Under the pieces are notes generated by a model. The model ran no database searches. It had not been told where the DNA came from and was given only the letters and a program-made list of their open reading frames with translations. The position numbers and the translations under genes were made by a program. Of a stretch of DNA of 50,177 bases, positions 24,545 through 34,315 are shown piece by piece (position 1 is the first letter of the stretch; each line of letters opens with the position of its first letter). Origin of the DNA: Propionibacteriaceae bacterium (lineage in GTDB: Bacteria > Actinomycetota > Actinomycetes > Propionibacteriales > Propionibacteriaceae); contig WRIJ01000013.1 in assembly GCA_009782785.1 (NCBI GenBank), positions 1 through 50,177 of the forward strand, read 5' to 3'.

Positions 24545-26692
24545 CTATGCAGTAGCCAGGAGGCGCTCCATGAGTTCGCAGGCTGATTCGGGGATGATCG
24601 TACCCGGAGGATAGATCGCCACCGCACCATCACTGTACAACTGGTCGTAGTCATCGGGAGGAATCACTCCACCAACCGTGATGAGAATATCCTCACCACC
24701 AGCCTTGTTGAGCTCCTGGCGAAGAGCCGGCACCAACACAAGGTGACCAGCCGCCAAAGAACTCACGCCGACCACGTGCACATCCGAGTCGATCGCTTGG
24801 CGAGCAGCCTCCTCAGGTGTCTGGAACAGTGGTCCCACATCGACATCCATGCCCAAATCAGCGTACGCCGTCGATACGACCTTCTGGCCGCGGTCATGAC
24901 CATCCTGGCCCATCTTCGCGATGAGGATACGCGGACGACGACCCGTCTTCTCAGTGAACTCCTCCACCAAACCGCGTGCCTTCTCCACAGCAGGGGTTTC
25001 CCCCGCCTCAGCAGAATAGACACCAGAGATGGTACGAATCTGGGCAGTGTAACGACCGAAAGATTTCTCCAACGCCGTGGAAATCTCGCCGACAGTCGCC
25101 ATCTCGCGAGCCGCATCAATACTCAGTTTCAGCAGGTTACGATCCGGATCAGTAGCATCCTGATTGGCTGCTGCCCACGTGAGTTTCTCCAAGGCCGCTT
25201 GGGTAGCTTCCTCGTTGCGCTCAGCGCGCAGCTGATCCAACTTGGCGAGCTGCTCATCGCGTACTGCCTTATTGTCGACCTTCAACACATCGGGCAGTTC
25301 ATCGTCCTCAACGAGATACTTGTTCACCCCGAGAATGGTTTGCTGGGCAGAATCAATGCGAGCCTGGGTACGTGCCGCAGCCTCCTCGATACGCATCTTC
25401 GGAATACCGGCTTCGATAGCTTTCGCCATGCCACCGGCCTGCTCGACCTCTTGGATGTGTTCCCATCCGCGTCGAGCCAGATCATGGGTGAGTTTTTCGA
25501 CGTACGCCGAACCCGCCCACGGATCCACCGACCGGGTGGTTCCCGACTCTTGTTGAATGAACAACTGGGTGTTGCGAGCAATACGTGCCGAGAAATCGGT
25601 TGGCAACGCAATCGCCTCGTCCAATGAGTTCGTGTGCAGCGACTGGGTGTGACCCTGGGTTGCTGACATCGCTTCGATGCAGGTACGCGCCACATTGTTG
25701 TACACATCCTGGGCGGTCAGTGACCATCCGGACGTCTGGGTGTGCGCACGCAAAGACAACGAGCGAGGATCCTGAGGGTTGAATTGACGTACGAGACGCG
25801 CCCACAACAAACGTGCAGCACGCAGTTTCGCGACCTCCATGAAGAAGTTCGTCCCCGTACCCCAGAAGAAACTTAAGCGGGGCGCAAAAGCATCGACCTT
25901 CAAGCCGACAGCCTCACCAGCGCGAATATATTCCACACCATCAGCGAGAGTGTACGCCATCTCCAGATCGGCGGTCGCACCCGCTTCTTGCATGTGATAA
26001 CCAGAGATCGAGATCGGGTTATAGCGCGGCATATTCGCCGTGGCGTACGCGAAGATCTCGGAGATGATCCTCATCGACTGCTCGGGCGGATAGATGTAGG
26101 TGTTACGAACCATAAACTCTTTGAGAATGTCGTTCTGGATCGTGCCATTGAGCTGAGCGGGTGTCACCCCCTGCTCTTCTGCGGCCACAATGTACAACGC
26201 CAGGATCGGCAACACTGCGCCATTCATGGTCATCGACACACTCATCTGATCCAGGGGGATCCCATCGAAGAGTTGCCTCATGTCGAGGATCGAATCGATA
26301 GCCACACCAGCCATGCCCACATCGCCGGTCACCCTCGGATTATCCGAGTCGTACCCACGGTGTGTCGCAAGGTCAAACGCCACCGACAACCCTTTCTGCC
26401 CGGCAGCAAGGTTACGCCGATAGAAAGCATTCGAATCAGCAGCGGTTGAGAACCCAGCGTACTGGCGAATCGTCCATGGTTGGTTGACGTACATAGTCGG
26501 GTACGGCCCGCGCAGGTACGGTGGCAAACCGGGCAGGGTCTGCAAGAAATCTAGGCCCGCCAAATCAGCATCGCTATACAGTGGTGGAACCATGATTTGT
26601 TCGGGGGTTTCCCACTGTTCACCGGTCGAGGATGGGCCAGGAGCCACTGTCGGCGTCCCTAGTTCTATGGTGTCAAAACGGGGGATAGTCAT
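24545..26692 (-). CDS. mutB: Methylmalonyl-CoA mutase large (alpha) subunit
   Basis: 715 residues. Adenosylcobalamin-dependent interconversion of succinyl-CoA and methylmalonyl-CoA, the central step of propionate formation or use. The N-terminal barrel shows [36 protein letters not shown] and [12 protein letters not shown]; the C-terminal cobalamin domain has D597-x-H599-x-x-G602 in [10 protein letters not shown], then SSLAAGH and GGVIPPDDY. The His is the lower axial cobalt ligand, so this is the active subunit. The ATG overlaps the mutA stop by four bases. Length and motifs match the Propionibacterium enzyme. Confidence 0.98.
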   Translation of the reverse strand: MTIPRFDTIELGTPTVAPGPSSTGEQWETPEQIMVPPLYSDADLAGLDFLQTLPGLPPYLRGPYPTMYVNQPWTIRQYAGFSTAADSNAFYRRNLAAGQKGLSVAFDLATHRGYDSDNPRVTGDVGMAGVAIDSILDMRQLFDGIPLDQMSVSMTMNGAVLPILALYIVAAEEQGVTPAQLNGTIQNDILKEFMVRNTYIYPPEQSMRIISEIFAYATANMPRYNPISISGYHMQEAGATADLEMAYTLADGVEYIRAGEAVGLKVDAFAPRLSFFWGTGTNFFMEVAKLRAARLLWARLVRQFNPQDPRSLSLRAHTQTSGWSLTAQDVYNNVARTCIEAMSATQGHTQSLHTNSLDEAIALPTDFSARIARNTQLFIQQESGTTRSVDPWAGSAYVEKLTHDLARRGWEHIQEVEQAGGMAKAIEAGIPKMRIEEAAARTQARIDSAQQTILGVNKYLVEDDELPDVLKVDNKAVRDEQLAKLDQLRAERNEEATQAALEKLTWAAANQDATDPDRNLLKLSIDAAREMATVGEISTALEKSFGRYTAQIRTISGVYSAEAGETPAVEKARGLVEEFTEKTGRRPRILIAKMGQDGHDRGQKVVSTAYADLGMDVDVGPLFQTPEEAARQAIDSDVHVVGVSSLAAGHLVLVPALRQELNKAGGEDILITVGGVIPPDDYDQLYSDGAVAIYPPGTIIPESACELMERLLATA

Positions 26693-28539
26693 TTCGCAAC
26701 TCCTAACGAATCCAAGGTGTCACCCAGGAAGGCGACCACATCCATACCATCGAAGATTTCGCCATCGATGACGGCGTCTGCCCCATCACCGATCTCGGTC
26801 TTCTTGCCTGCGAGCCATACGGTTAAACCCGCATCTTTGGCAGCCTTCGCTGCATCGAGGGCTTGTTCTGCGTAGACGCTCGCTGAGGAAGCCAGGATCA
26901 CCATCGAGGTACCAGCCTTCTTCGCTTCATCAACGATCTGCTGGGGTGTGGGGCCTTCGATCTGTGCGAACCCTATCCCACCAACGAGCAACAGGTTTTG
27001 GGTGAACTGTTCGCGTGCACCAAAGTCACGGCGGTCCCCCAAACAGGCCAACACCACGGTGGGTTTGGTCTTGTTCTTTTTCTCGTACGTACGCGCGCGG
27101 TCACGCAATACTTCGAAAGCGGCCGAATCCCTGCATACTCCGATACCACCGTACGTTGGCGCAGCAGGGCGAGGGATGAAATCAGTCAAGGGTGCTTCAT
27201 CTTCTTTGGGGAACATCGAGACACCGGTGAGCGGAATCTTGCGGGTCGCTAGACGCGCACAACGCTCATCACATGTTTCTTTGATCCACTCGGCAACCTT
27301 GCCCCCGGCTAGTGCAGCAGACATACCACCAAGTGCTTCGATCTCTTGGACTCTCGCCCACGCTTTCTCAGCGAGCTGCTCGGTGAGAGCTTCGAAGGTC
27401 CAGGCACCACCAGCTGGGTCTTTGACTCGGCCCACATGGGCTTCCTCACCGTTGACCAATTGGATATTGCGGGCAATACGACGCGAGAACTTGGTCGGCA
27501 ACCCATAGGCAGTGTCATGGGGAAGTACGGTCATGATCTCGACCCCACCCACACCAGCGGAGAAAGCACCCACGGTCGTACGCAAAAGGTTCACCCACGG
27601 GTCGTCTTTGCTCATGATCCTCCACGAGGTCACCGCATGTTGCATGGCACCACGCTTAGCTTCGGGAACATTCAGTACCTCGCCCACACGAGCCCAGAGG
27701 CGACGAAGAGCGCGAACCCTAGAAATGGAGAGGAACTCATCAGCAGTCACGGCCACACGGAAAAGAATCTGATCGAAGGCTTCTTCAGCGTCAACACCTT
27801 GCTCATCGAGTTCGCGTACGTACTCGATCCCGGTAGCGATCGCAAAAGCGAGCTGATCGATGTCCCCGCAGCTCGCATTATCGTACGGTGTCACGTCAAC
27901 AGTGAGTGCGCGACAATTCGGGTAGCTTCCTGCTTTGCGCACCCATTGGGAAAGGCCCGACAGATCGGCAGCCTCTCCAGTGACCGCAGCCTGAGCCATC
28001 GGGTCAATGCCGAGGTTTCCTGCTGCTTGGTCATTTGCCTCACCAGCGAAGAAGTTCAACAAGGCGTCTGCGGCTTCACTTTGCTGGGTGATGGAGCTCA
28101 CGCACACTGGTGCAATGTCGGGTTTCACTCCAGTCAGGACCTTGCCCACATCCTGGGCTGACATCGCGTCAGTGTCAACACGCAGCCACACTCCCGTACC
28201 TCCAGCATGGAGTTCATCGTGAATAGCAGCGGTGGTACGAGCGACATCCGGGTCTTCATGGAGTTGAGCGACCACCCAGGGCAGTGTCGCGGGATCAGAC
28301 CCACGAGTGAACGGTGTCACGCCGGGGGTTCCTACCACCTGATCATCAGGTAACACATAGAGCGGATCGATCTCGACACCATCCACACCAACATAGGTGA
28401 GACGCTTGCGAGCTTGCTCGATCGTTAATTCCGTTCCGGGAGCTCTTCTCTTGTTGAGAGCTTTGAGGACCTCGCGATCCCAATCTTGCATGGTCGGGGT
28501 CTCAAAATCACCGGCCAGCACCATCAAATCCTCCGACAT
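26689..28539 (-). CDS. mutA: Methylmalonyl-CoA mutase small (beta) subunit
   Basis: 616 residues, the non-catalytic partner in the heterodimeric actinobacterial mutase. Barrel motifs are recognisable ([38 protein letters not shown]-like [15 protein letters not shown]). In the cobalamin-domain remnant the DxHxxG motif is replaced by [10 protein letters not shown], so no cofactor is expected, as is usual for MutA. ATG 28539 ([10 protein letters not shown]) is preferred over an in-frame start ten codons upstream because AAGGGAT precedes it. It forms an operon with mutB; meaB lies elsewhere in the window. Confidence 0.96.
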   Translation of the reverse strand: MSEDLMVLAGDFETPTMQDWDREVLKALNKRRAPGTELTIEQARKRLTYVGVDGVEIDPLYVLPDDQVVGTPGVTPFTRGSDPATLPWVVAQLHEDPDVARTTAAIHDELHAGGTGVWLRVDTDAMSAQDVGKVLTGVKPDIAPVCVSSITQQSEAADALLNFFAGEANDQAAGNLGIDPMAQAAVTGEAADLSGLSQWVRKAGSYPNCRALTVDVTPYDNASCGDIDQLAFAIATGIEYVRELDEQGVDAEEAFDQILFRVAVTADEFLSISRVRALRRLWARVGEVLNVPEAKRGAMQHAVTSWRIMSKDDPWVNLLRTTVGAFSAGVGGVEIMTVLPHDTAYGLPTKFSRRIARNIQLVNGEEAHVGRVKDPAGGAWTFEALTEQLAEKAWARVQEIEALGGMSAALAGGKVAEWIKETCDERCARLATRKIPLTGVSMFPKEDEAPLTDFIPRPAAPTYGGIGVCRDSAAFEVLRDRARTYEKKNKTKPTVVLACLGDRRDFGAREQFTQNLLLVGGIGFAQIEGPTPQQIVDEAKKAGTSMVILASSASVYAEQALDAAKAAKDAGLTVWLAGKKTEIGDGADAVIDGEIFDGMDVVAFLGDTLDSLGVAK

Positions 28540-28661
28540 GGAAATCCCTTCTGGGCAAAGTGACGACACCGCTCGTACTCGACAATTGGCGTCACGTCAA
28601 TGTGTGCATATGGTACGGCTCAGCCTAGCGTGTGAAGGCCCGTGAGCGAAAGAGTGTTTAT

Positions 28662-28675
28662 TGTCTGATGAGACA
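28662..28675 (-). terminator. Weak terminator candidate after the phosphate transporter operon
   Basis: On the minus strand TGTCT-CATC-AGACA is followed by a loosely A/U-rich stretch, about 20 nt after the stop at 28693. No strong U-run. Confidence 0.3.
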
Positions 28676-28692
28676 GTGACAAACGTCGACGG

Positions 28693-29145
28693 TTAATGGA
28701 AGTACGGGATCATCAGCCACAAACCATAGGCGAGCACGCATCCGATGAGCCCAAGAAAAATGAAACCCACCATACGGTACGAATGAGCCATCCCTGTTGA
28801 TGAATCTTTTTGCGGTATGGAGGTAGGCCACGCAACCAGCACAAGGAGCACCAGTACTGCTAGTGCAGCTAAAACCGTGGGGAACCATGGATTCATCGCT
28901 GGCCAGCCAGCAAGATGGACCAAACCCTGGTAGGCAACCATACCCAGCACTAGACCCAGGAGAAGGGCGATGGCAATATCTATCGTGAGGTGAGACCGTG
29001 AGTGCCCCTTGGGCGAAAGCTCACGTGGTACGAAAAACCAGTTTGCCGAACTCATCAACCCTGAGATCACCACTGTCGCCACAATAGCAACGCCCGCCAC
29101 TAAAAGTAATGCGCCCCAATCTATCTCTATTGCGAAGGCTGTCAT
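28693..29145 (-). CDS. Small membrane protein partnered with the phosphate transporter
   Basis: 150 residues with four predicted transmembrane helices (ALLLVAGVAIVATVVISGLM; IAIALLLGLVLGMVAYQGL; VLAALAVLVLLVLVAWP; VGFIFLGLIGCVLAYGLWLM). Its start overlaps the transporter stop by ATGA, so it is co-translated with it. Genes of this type follow Pit genes in many actinobacteria; a helper role in transport is inferred from context only. Confidence 0.75.
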   Translation of the reverse strand: MTAFAIEIDWGALLLVAGVAIVATVVISGLMSSANWFFVPRELSPKGHSRSHLTIDIAIALLLGLVLGMVAYQGLVHLAGWPAMNPWFPTVLAALAVLVLLVLVAWPTSIPQKDSSTGMAHSYRMVGFIFLGLIGCVLAYGLWLMIPYFH

Positions 29146-30560
29146 GATCCGCTCCCGTTCGACTCTTTAGCTTTCGCTTTGTCAACCGACGCTTTCACCT
29201 GGGCTGCTTTTCGCTCCTGATGCTTATGGGAAGACTTCGGTGGGGACTTCTTTTTCTTTGGCTTCTTGGGTTTAGGTTTCGGTTTCAAACCAGCCAAACG
29301 CAAGGGGGAGGCAGCCAAGGGGTGATCAGCAATATAGTCGGGCAGTGCCGGAGCGAGTGGGTTCGGGATCGTTGTCGTCACCGAGGAGATCGCGGCTTTG
29401 GCTAACACTGCCACCTCATGGGAATCGTTCACATTCTCGTGCGACACATGGTTACGTGAAGCAGCAATCTTGATCGCAACTGAACCGAGAAGCAGGATAG
29501 CCAACACAGCTACAAAACCCCAGCGGCCATAATGGGCCAACCATGCTGCAGCTCCACCAACTATTCCTGCTGCGGGAAGAGTGAGACCCCAAGCGATCAG
29601 CATTCGTTTCGCTGTATTCCACCGTACTTCTTCAGGGGTACGAGCCAACCCTGTTCCCATGATTGATCCAGACACGACATGGGTGGTTGACAGGCCAAAC
29701 CCCAAGTGGGAGGAAGCCAGAATGCACGACATGGCAGCCGTTTCTGAGACGAATCCTTGGGGTGGTTCAATCTCAGCCATCCCTTTACCCATGGTACGCA
29801 TGATGCGCCACCCACCAGAATAGGTACCCAACGCAATCGCGACGCCAGCAGCAATGATCACCCACCAATGGGGAGGGGTACCTGCTGCTTGATTCCACCA
29901 GGGAAGTTCAGCACCAGGATTAGACGCAATGAACTGACTCGTACTCACCACAAGAACCAAGGTGATGATGCCCATCGTCTTTTGGCCATCAGAGGTCCCA
30001 TGGGACAGTGCAACGAGTAGGGAGGACACCCTTTGCCCGTTACGGAAGCGTTTCTTGGAATCTTTGTTGTCGTTGTGTTGACCCTTATAGGCGATCTTGG
30101 TTCCAGCCCACGAGGCAACACCAGCAACAACGGGAGCTACTAATGCTGGCAACAAAATCTTTGAGATCACTCCCGACCAGAGAACACCACTCATTCCAGC
30201 CTGGACGATAACCGCACCGATGAGTGCACCAAAGATTGCGTGGGATGAGGATGACGGCAACCCAAACAACCAGGTCAACAGGTTCCACAAGATGGCTCCT
30301 ACTAAGGCAGCAAAAACTGTTTCAGGACCAATATTGAAGCTGGTGTCGACGATCCCTGAGGCGATAGTTTTTGCTACCTCAGTCGAGAGGAAAGCCCCCA
30401 CAAGGTTCATGATAGCGGCTAAGAGTACGGCGACCTTCGGCTTGAAAGCGCCCGTCGCAACACAGGTGGCCATAGCATTAGCGGCATCGTGGAAGCCATT
30501 AGTGAAGTCAAATACTAAGGCGGTGACAATAACGATGAGAACAATGAGTTCAATTGACAT
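29142..30560 (-). CDS. pit: Inorganic phosphate transporter, Pit family
   Basis: 472 residues, PHO4/Pit family low-affinity, proton-coupled phosphate (metal-phosphate) symporter. The duplicated family signature is visible: FDFTNGFHDAANAMAT near the N-terminus and SHGTSDGQKTMGIITL in the second half, among about ten hydrophobic helices. GLPSSSSHAIFGALIGA and LGFGLSTTHVVSGSIMGTG are the paired Ser-His loops. The last 75 residues are a basic Lys/Pro-rich cytoplasmic tail (KPKPKKPKKKKSPPKSSHKH), longer than usual. ATG 30560 has AGGTG before it. Operon with the small membrane protein. Confidence 0.95.
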   Translation of the reverse strand: MSIELIVLIVIVTALVFDFTNGFHDAANAMATCVATGAFKPKVAVLLAAIMNLVGAFLSTEVAKTIASGIVDTSFNIGPETVFAALVGAILWNLLTWLFGLPSSSSHAIFGALIGAVIVQAGMSGVLWSGVISKILLPALVAPVVAGVASWAGTKIAYKGQHNDNKDSKKRFRNGQRVSSLLVALSHGTSDGQKTMGIITLVLVVSTSQFIASNPGAELPWWNQAAGTPPHWWVIIAAGVAIALGTYSGGWRIMRTMGKGMAEIEPPQGFVSETAAMSCILASSHLGFGLSTTHVVSGSIMGTGLARTPEEVRWNTAKRMLIAWGLTLPAAGIVGGAAAWLAHYGRWGFVAVLAILLLGSVAIKIAASRNHVSHENVNDSHEVAVLAKAAISSVTTTIPNPLAPALPDYIADHPLAASPLRLAGLKPKPKPKKPKKKKSPPKSSHKHQERKAAQVKASVDKAKAKESNGSGS

Positions 30561-30697
30561 GTTCAACACCTAAACGCAGGATGAGTTTCACATCGGTGAT
30601 CCTACCAACCAATGAGTGGCAACAGGAAATGAAGTCGCGGCACTGGGACGTCGTGACTCTCTGGTGTGGCCAGCGGACAGGGGCCCAGTCAGATCTG

Positions 30698-32743
30698 TCA
30701 CACCCACCCAGGGAGCCACATTCTCCACTGCCAGTGGGTACGCGGTATAAGTGCCCCGGTCACAACAGGATAGAGGAAAGCAAAGTTCAATACGATCAGC
30801 GCAATGAGTACACCGGCACCCATAGCTCCGGCTTCACGCCGAGGTGAGCCTACCGGCCCAATGATCACCCCAAGAGCCATAGCTAAAGCAATAACCATGA
30901 AAGGGATGATGGTGATTGCATAGAACGAGAAAATGGGCCGCGTACCTACCCACATCCAAGGAATCCAAGTGGCAGCCATCCCACACACAACCACCCCAAA
31001 ACGCCAATCCATGCCACCAATCCACCACAACACTGCGAGCACCATGGCTAGACATGCTGCCCACCACAATAAGGGTGTCCCCAAAGCTGTCACTACCCTC
31101 ATGCACGTTTCACCAGCACTAGCCGTACACCCATCAACACCTGAGGCAATCCCATTGTCGGCGTATATTCCGACCGTACGCCCCACGACAGGCCAACTCC
31201 ATGGGCTCGATTGATAACTATGGGTCGCACCAGCCAAATCCTCACCCACGTGGAAGTCGTACGTACTCACATGCCAATGCCACAATGATGCAAATCCCTC
31301 CCCAAAGATCTTCGTGGTTGGGGAATCAGGGTTGTTGACTCCCCAATCCCGCAAATTCCCACCCGTGGTTCTCAACCATGGAATCCAAGTGACGAGGTAC
31401 GAGGCGATCCCCACCACTACGATGGACACGAACGCGGGAACTCCATCAAGATAGAGGCTCTTCCAGCTTGTACGTCCAGCACCAGCTAATCGACGAGCAG
31501 AGATCGACCATGCCACGACGAGAAGGCCAAACACCGCGATAACGTAAATCGTGTTCCATTTCACAGCGCAACCGAATCCAAGCAGTATTCCAGCGCCCAC
31601 CAGCCATGGCCGTACGATGAAAGGACCAGGGTGTCCATGAAAACTCTGAGCATCAGTTTTCACCAGCCGACTCGCTAACCGATTGCGGAAAAAATCGCGG
31701 TCAGCGACGATACAACTCACTCCAGCAACAATAAAAAAGGATTGGAAAATGTCGAGCAGTGCCATCCTCGACATGAGGAAGTGCAGCCCATCCACGGTCA
31801 ATAGTAGCCCTGCAATACCACCAATGAGAGTGGAGTGAGCAAGACGGCGAGTCAAGCGAATCACGACCATCACCAGCAGACATCCAAACACCAGTGAGGC
31901 AAAACGCCACCCGAGCGGGGTGAGGCCGAAAAGCCACTCCCCTGATGCGATCAGCCATTTCCCGAGAGGTGGATGGACGACGGAGGAACCATCAGTGGAC
32001 AAAGCAGAATAGTCCCCGGTCGCAAAGGCACTATTGACTTCATCGCCCTCACCGTACCAGCGGCCCTCGTACCCATACTTCAGCAGGCTCCAAGCGTCCT
32101 TCGCATAGTAGGTCTCATCGAACATGATGGAGGCCGGGTAATCGATCCGGAAGAGACGTATAACAAAAGCGAGGGCGGTGATTGCGGCCGTGACGATCCA
32201 TCCGATGAGTCGATCAGGTGGCAGCGGGGACCTCAACCGATCAACAACTGTATCGAGAGGACGGGTTTGGCTAGCTTTGATCAACGAGGTGGGATATCGG
32301 TGTGGCTTCTTGGTCTGGGAAGACTGCGGTTGGGAACTCGGCGGGTCAGCTGGTGCAGGTACCCATGGCTGTTCTAGTTCTGGTTCTTCAGCGAGGTCGA
32401 GGTCCTTGGCGAGGTCAAGATCCCGATCAAGGTCAGCATCGATTCCCAAGACTAGGTCCGGATCGAGATCGAGGTCTGGCCCTAGGTCGGGGTCTATCCA
32501 ATCCCAGTCAGGTTCCCCCACCTCTAAGAGATCGAGCGCCTGGGCAATGTCGTCAGTGGCATCCAGGGAGTCTTCCCAGACCGGATCGAAGTCATCAACG
32601 AAACCTGCCGCGCGGCGATCCTGGATAGCTTTCGCACGAGCTTGATCAAGACGAGCACGCAGATGAGCAGAGGGTACGAGCCGCTTTGGTGTTTCACCAG
32701 GTATGTCAGACAACACGTGGTGCTCACCCCTAGGATCGGTCAT
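30698..32743 (-). CDS. pmt: Dolichyl-phosphate-mannose (polyprenyl-phosphomannose) protein O-mannosyltransferase
   Basis: 681 residues, GT39 family. Moves mannose from polyprenyl-phosphate-mannose to Ser/Thr of exported proteins at the outer membrane face. The catalytic loop FDETYYAKDAWSL (acidic pair near the first helix) and HPPLGKWLIASGEWLFG are classic; HGHPGPFIVRP and about ten helices follow, and the protein ends HWQWRMWLPGWV. The 170-residue cytoplasmic N-terminus is unusual: it holds a run of alternating Asp and Leu (about residues 84-122). ATG 32743 has no ribosome-binding site but lies 7 nt from TAGACT. It is divergent from rsmI, a conserved actinobacterial arrangement. Confidence 0.95.
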   Translation of the reverse strand: MTDPRGEHHVLSDIPGETPKRLVPSAHLRARLDQARAKAIQDRRAAGFVDDFDPVWEDSLDATDDIAQALDLLEVGEPDWDWIDPDLGPDLDLDPDLVLGIDADLDRDLDLAKDLDLAEEPELEQPWVPAPADPPSSQPQSSQTKKPHRYPTSLIKASQTRPLDTVVDRLRSPLPPDRLIGWIVTAAITALAFVIRLFRIDYPASIMFDETYYAKDAWSLLKYGYEGRWYGEGDEVNSAFATGDYSALSTDGSSVVHPPLGKWLIASGEWLFGLTPLGWRFASLVFGCLLVMVVIRLTRRLAHSTLIGGIAGLLLTVDGLHFLMSRMALLDIFQSFFIVAGVSCIVADRDFFRNRLASRLVKTDAQSFHGHPGPFIVRPWLVGAGILLGFGCAVKWNTIYVIAVFGLLVVAWSISARRLAGAGRTSWKSLYLDGVPAFVSIVVVGIASYLVTWIPWLRTTGGNLRDWGVNNPDSPTTKIFGEGFASLWHWHVSTYDFHVGEDLAGATHSYQSSPWSWPVVGRTVGIYADNGIASGVDGCTASAGETCMRVVTALGTPLLWWAACLAMVLAVLWWIGGMDWRFGVVVCGMAATWIPWMWVGTRPIFSFYAITIIPFMVIALAMALGVIIGPVGSPRREAGAMGAGVLIALIVLNFAFLYPVVTGALIPRTHWQWRMWLPGWV

Positions 32744-32746
32744 TTT

Positions 32747-32759
32747 CACTAGTCTAGTG
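32747..32759. promoter_or_regulatory. Shared palindromic -10 region of the divergent pmt and rsmI genes
   Basis: CACTAGTCTAGTG is a 13-bp palindrome. On the plus strand TAGTCT (32750-32755) lies 6 nt before the rsmI ATG; on the minus strand TAGACT (32756-32751) lies 7 nt before the pmt ATG. Both -10 boxes therefore overlap in an 18-bp intergenic space, and both mRNAs should be leaderless. Confidence 0.7.
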
Positions 32760-32761
32760 CT

Positions 32762-33616
32762 ATGAGAGCACACAGTTTCGATGCTTCGGCCCCTTCAGGC
32801 AAGCTTCTTCTTGCTGGTACGCCCATTGGTGATTCGCGCTATGCCAGTGATGCTCTTCGCAAAGCACTCTTGAGCGCTGACATCATTGCCGCCGAGGATA
32901 CCCGCAAGTTTGTTCAGTTGTGTCACCGAATAGATATTCATCCCACTGCGCGAATGGTCTCCTTTTTCGAAGGTAACGAAACCGAGCGTACTCCCGGTCT
33001 CATTGAGGACATTTCTCGAGGTTCGGTGGTCGTTCTTGTCACGGATGCAGGAATGCCGTCGATCTCTGATCCTGGATATCGCCTCGTCACGGCCTGTCTC
33101 GACTCTGGACTCCTCGTTAGTGCCGTTCCTGGTCCTTCAGCGGTCCTCACCGCTTTGGCAGTGTCGGGGCTTGCTACTGATCGTTTCTGTTTCGAAGGGT
33201 TCCTCCCGCGCAAGGCTGGGGCCCGGCGTACTCGCCTGAGCGGACTGAGAACCGAACAACGTACCATGGTTTTCTTCGAGGCACCCCATCGCTTGAGTGA
33301 TTTTCTCGATGATGCAATCTCAGTTTTTGGCCGTGAGCGGCGCAGTGCCATTGCTCGGGAACTCACAAAACCTCATGAGGAGGTGATCCGAGGACCGCTG
33401 TGTGAGTTGGCTGACTGGTCAACAGGTGAAGTACGCGGCGAGGTCACGGTTGTTATCGCTGGGGCAACTCCCGAGGTACCTTCCATGGATGATTTAGTGG
33501 TACGAGTGGAGGAACTCGTTGCCCAAGGAATGAAGCGTACTGCTGCCATCGGCCAGGTTGCTCGAGAAACTGGTGCTGATCGCCACGTACTCTATGACGA
33601 AGTCTGTCATGGGTAA
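32762..33616 (+). CDS. rsmI: 16S rRNA (cytidine-1402 2'-O)-methyltransferase RsmI
   Basis: 284 residues of the tetrapyrrole-methylase-fold family. Methylates the ribose of C1402 in 16S rRNA with SAM. Seen: LLLAGTPIGDSRYASDALRK, IIAAEDTRKFVQL, VLVTDAGMPSISDPGYRLV (SAM site), AVPGPSAVLTALAVSGL and FCFEGFLPRK, then FFEAPHRLSDFL and ELTKPHEEVIRG. A C-terminal helical part follows. The start codon is the first transcribed base if the TAGTCT box is used. Confidence 0.96.
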   Translation: MRAHSFDASAPSGKLLLAGTPIGDSRYASDALRKALLSADIIAAEDTRKFVQLCHRIDIHPTARMVSFFEGNETERTPGLIEDISRGSVVVLVTDAGMPSISDPGYRLVTACLDSGLLVSAVPGPSAVLTALAVSGLATDRFCFEGFLPRKAGARRTRLSGLRTEQRTMVFFEAPHRLSDFLDDAISVFGRERRSAIARELTKPHEEVIRGPLCELADWSTGEVRGEVTVVIAGATPEVPSMDDLVVRVEELVAQGMKRTAAIGQVARETGADRHVLYDEVCHG

Positions 33617-33634
33617 CGGCTGCGAGCCCTCCGG

Positions 33635-34315
33635 CTAGATAACCTCAGCAGTCCCATCGATGACGGACCCCACCCAGATCGTGTCGAAGGTGGGAACCCA
33701 GCACATAGCGACTCTCACCCCTGCATCCCAATGGGCTTGATCTGGGTATCCGGCACTCACTCCCCGATCTAGTTCCTTGGGTACGTCGAGGGTAGCTTTC
33801 AAAGAATTGCATCGACGCGAGAGAGCCAACTCGTACTCCCACACATCGTCACGATCAGGCATTCCTTCCGACAGGTCAACAAAACCCATCACCTGATCCG
33901 TATGAGGTTTGCTACAGTCAACAGTGGGCACATGGATACCCTCAATGTCGTCGGGGGGAGTGTGCATGCAGGCCCCTTTGACCAAGTACCCATAAAAGTC
34001 ACTTTCTGCCGCTGACAATGACGTACGCTCCCGCTCGTACGACCCTGCAGGAATCGCTGGCGGGGTATGTGTCGGGTCCGTGGGGTACGTGGGTGGTGGT
34101 AGAGCGGGACTGGTGGTAGGGGCAGTTGGTTCAAGTACTGTTGGGGATGGTTCTTGTTGAGTTGGACCCAACCTCTGGAAGAACATGAAGAAAACCACGA
34201 TTCCGACAGCGAGTATCACCCCAGCAGCGATCACTCCCACCCACAAGACAGTATTGTTCGGCTTCTGTGGCTGCTCGAAATGATTCCACTGGTTTAAGTT
34301 GTGAGGGTCATTCAT
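33635..34315 (-). CDS. Membrane protein with septum-formation-like outer domain
   Basis: 226 residues: short cytoplasmic N-terminus, one transmembrane helix (VLWVGVIAAGVILAVGIVVFF), a Pro/Thr stalk, then a domain with GACMHTP, VDCSKPHTDQVMG and ALSRRCN, the Cys pattern of the actinobacterial 'septum formation' family (Cys-Cys-Cys and a late AMCW). The start overlaps the rlmB stop by 8 bp, so it follows rlmB in one transcript. Family assignment is from memory of the motif; the function is not established. Confidence 0.65.
   Translation of the reverse strand: MNDPHNLNQWNHFEQPQKPNNTVLWVGVIAAGVILAVGIVVFFMFFQRLGPTQQEPSPTVLEPTAPTTSPALPPPTYPTDPTHTPPAIPAGSYERERTSLSAAESDFYGYLVKGACMHTPPDDIEGIHVPTVDCSKPHTDQVMGFVDLSEGMPDRDDVWEYELALSRRCNSLKATLDVPKELDRGVSAGYPDQAHWDAGVRVAMCWVPTFDTIWVGSVIDGTAEVI

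Noticed and set aside
24743-25627. 294-codon open frame on the plus strand opposite mutB
   Set aside because: Antisense shadow of a well-conserved gene; no recognisable domain.
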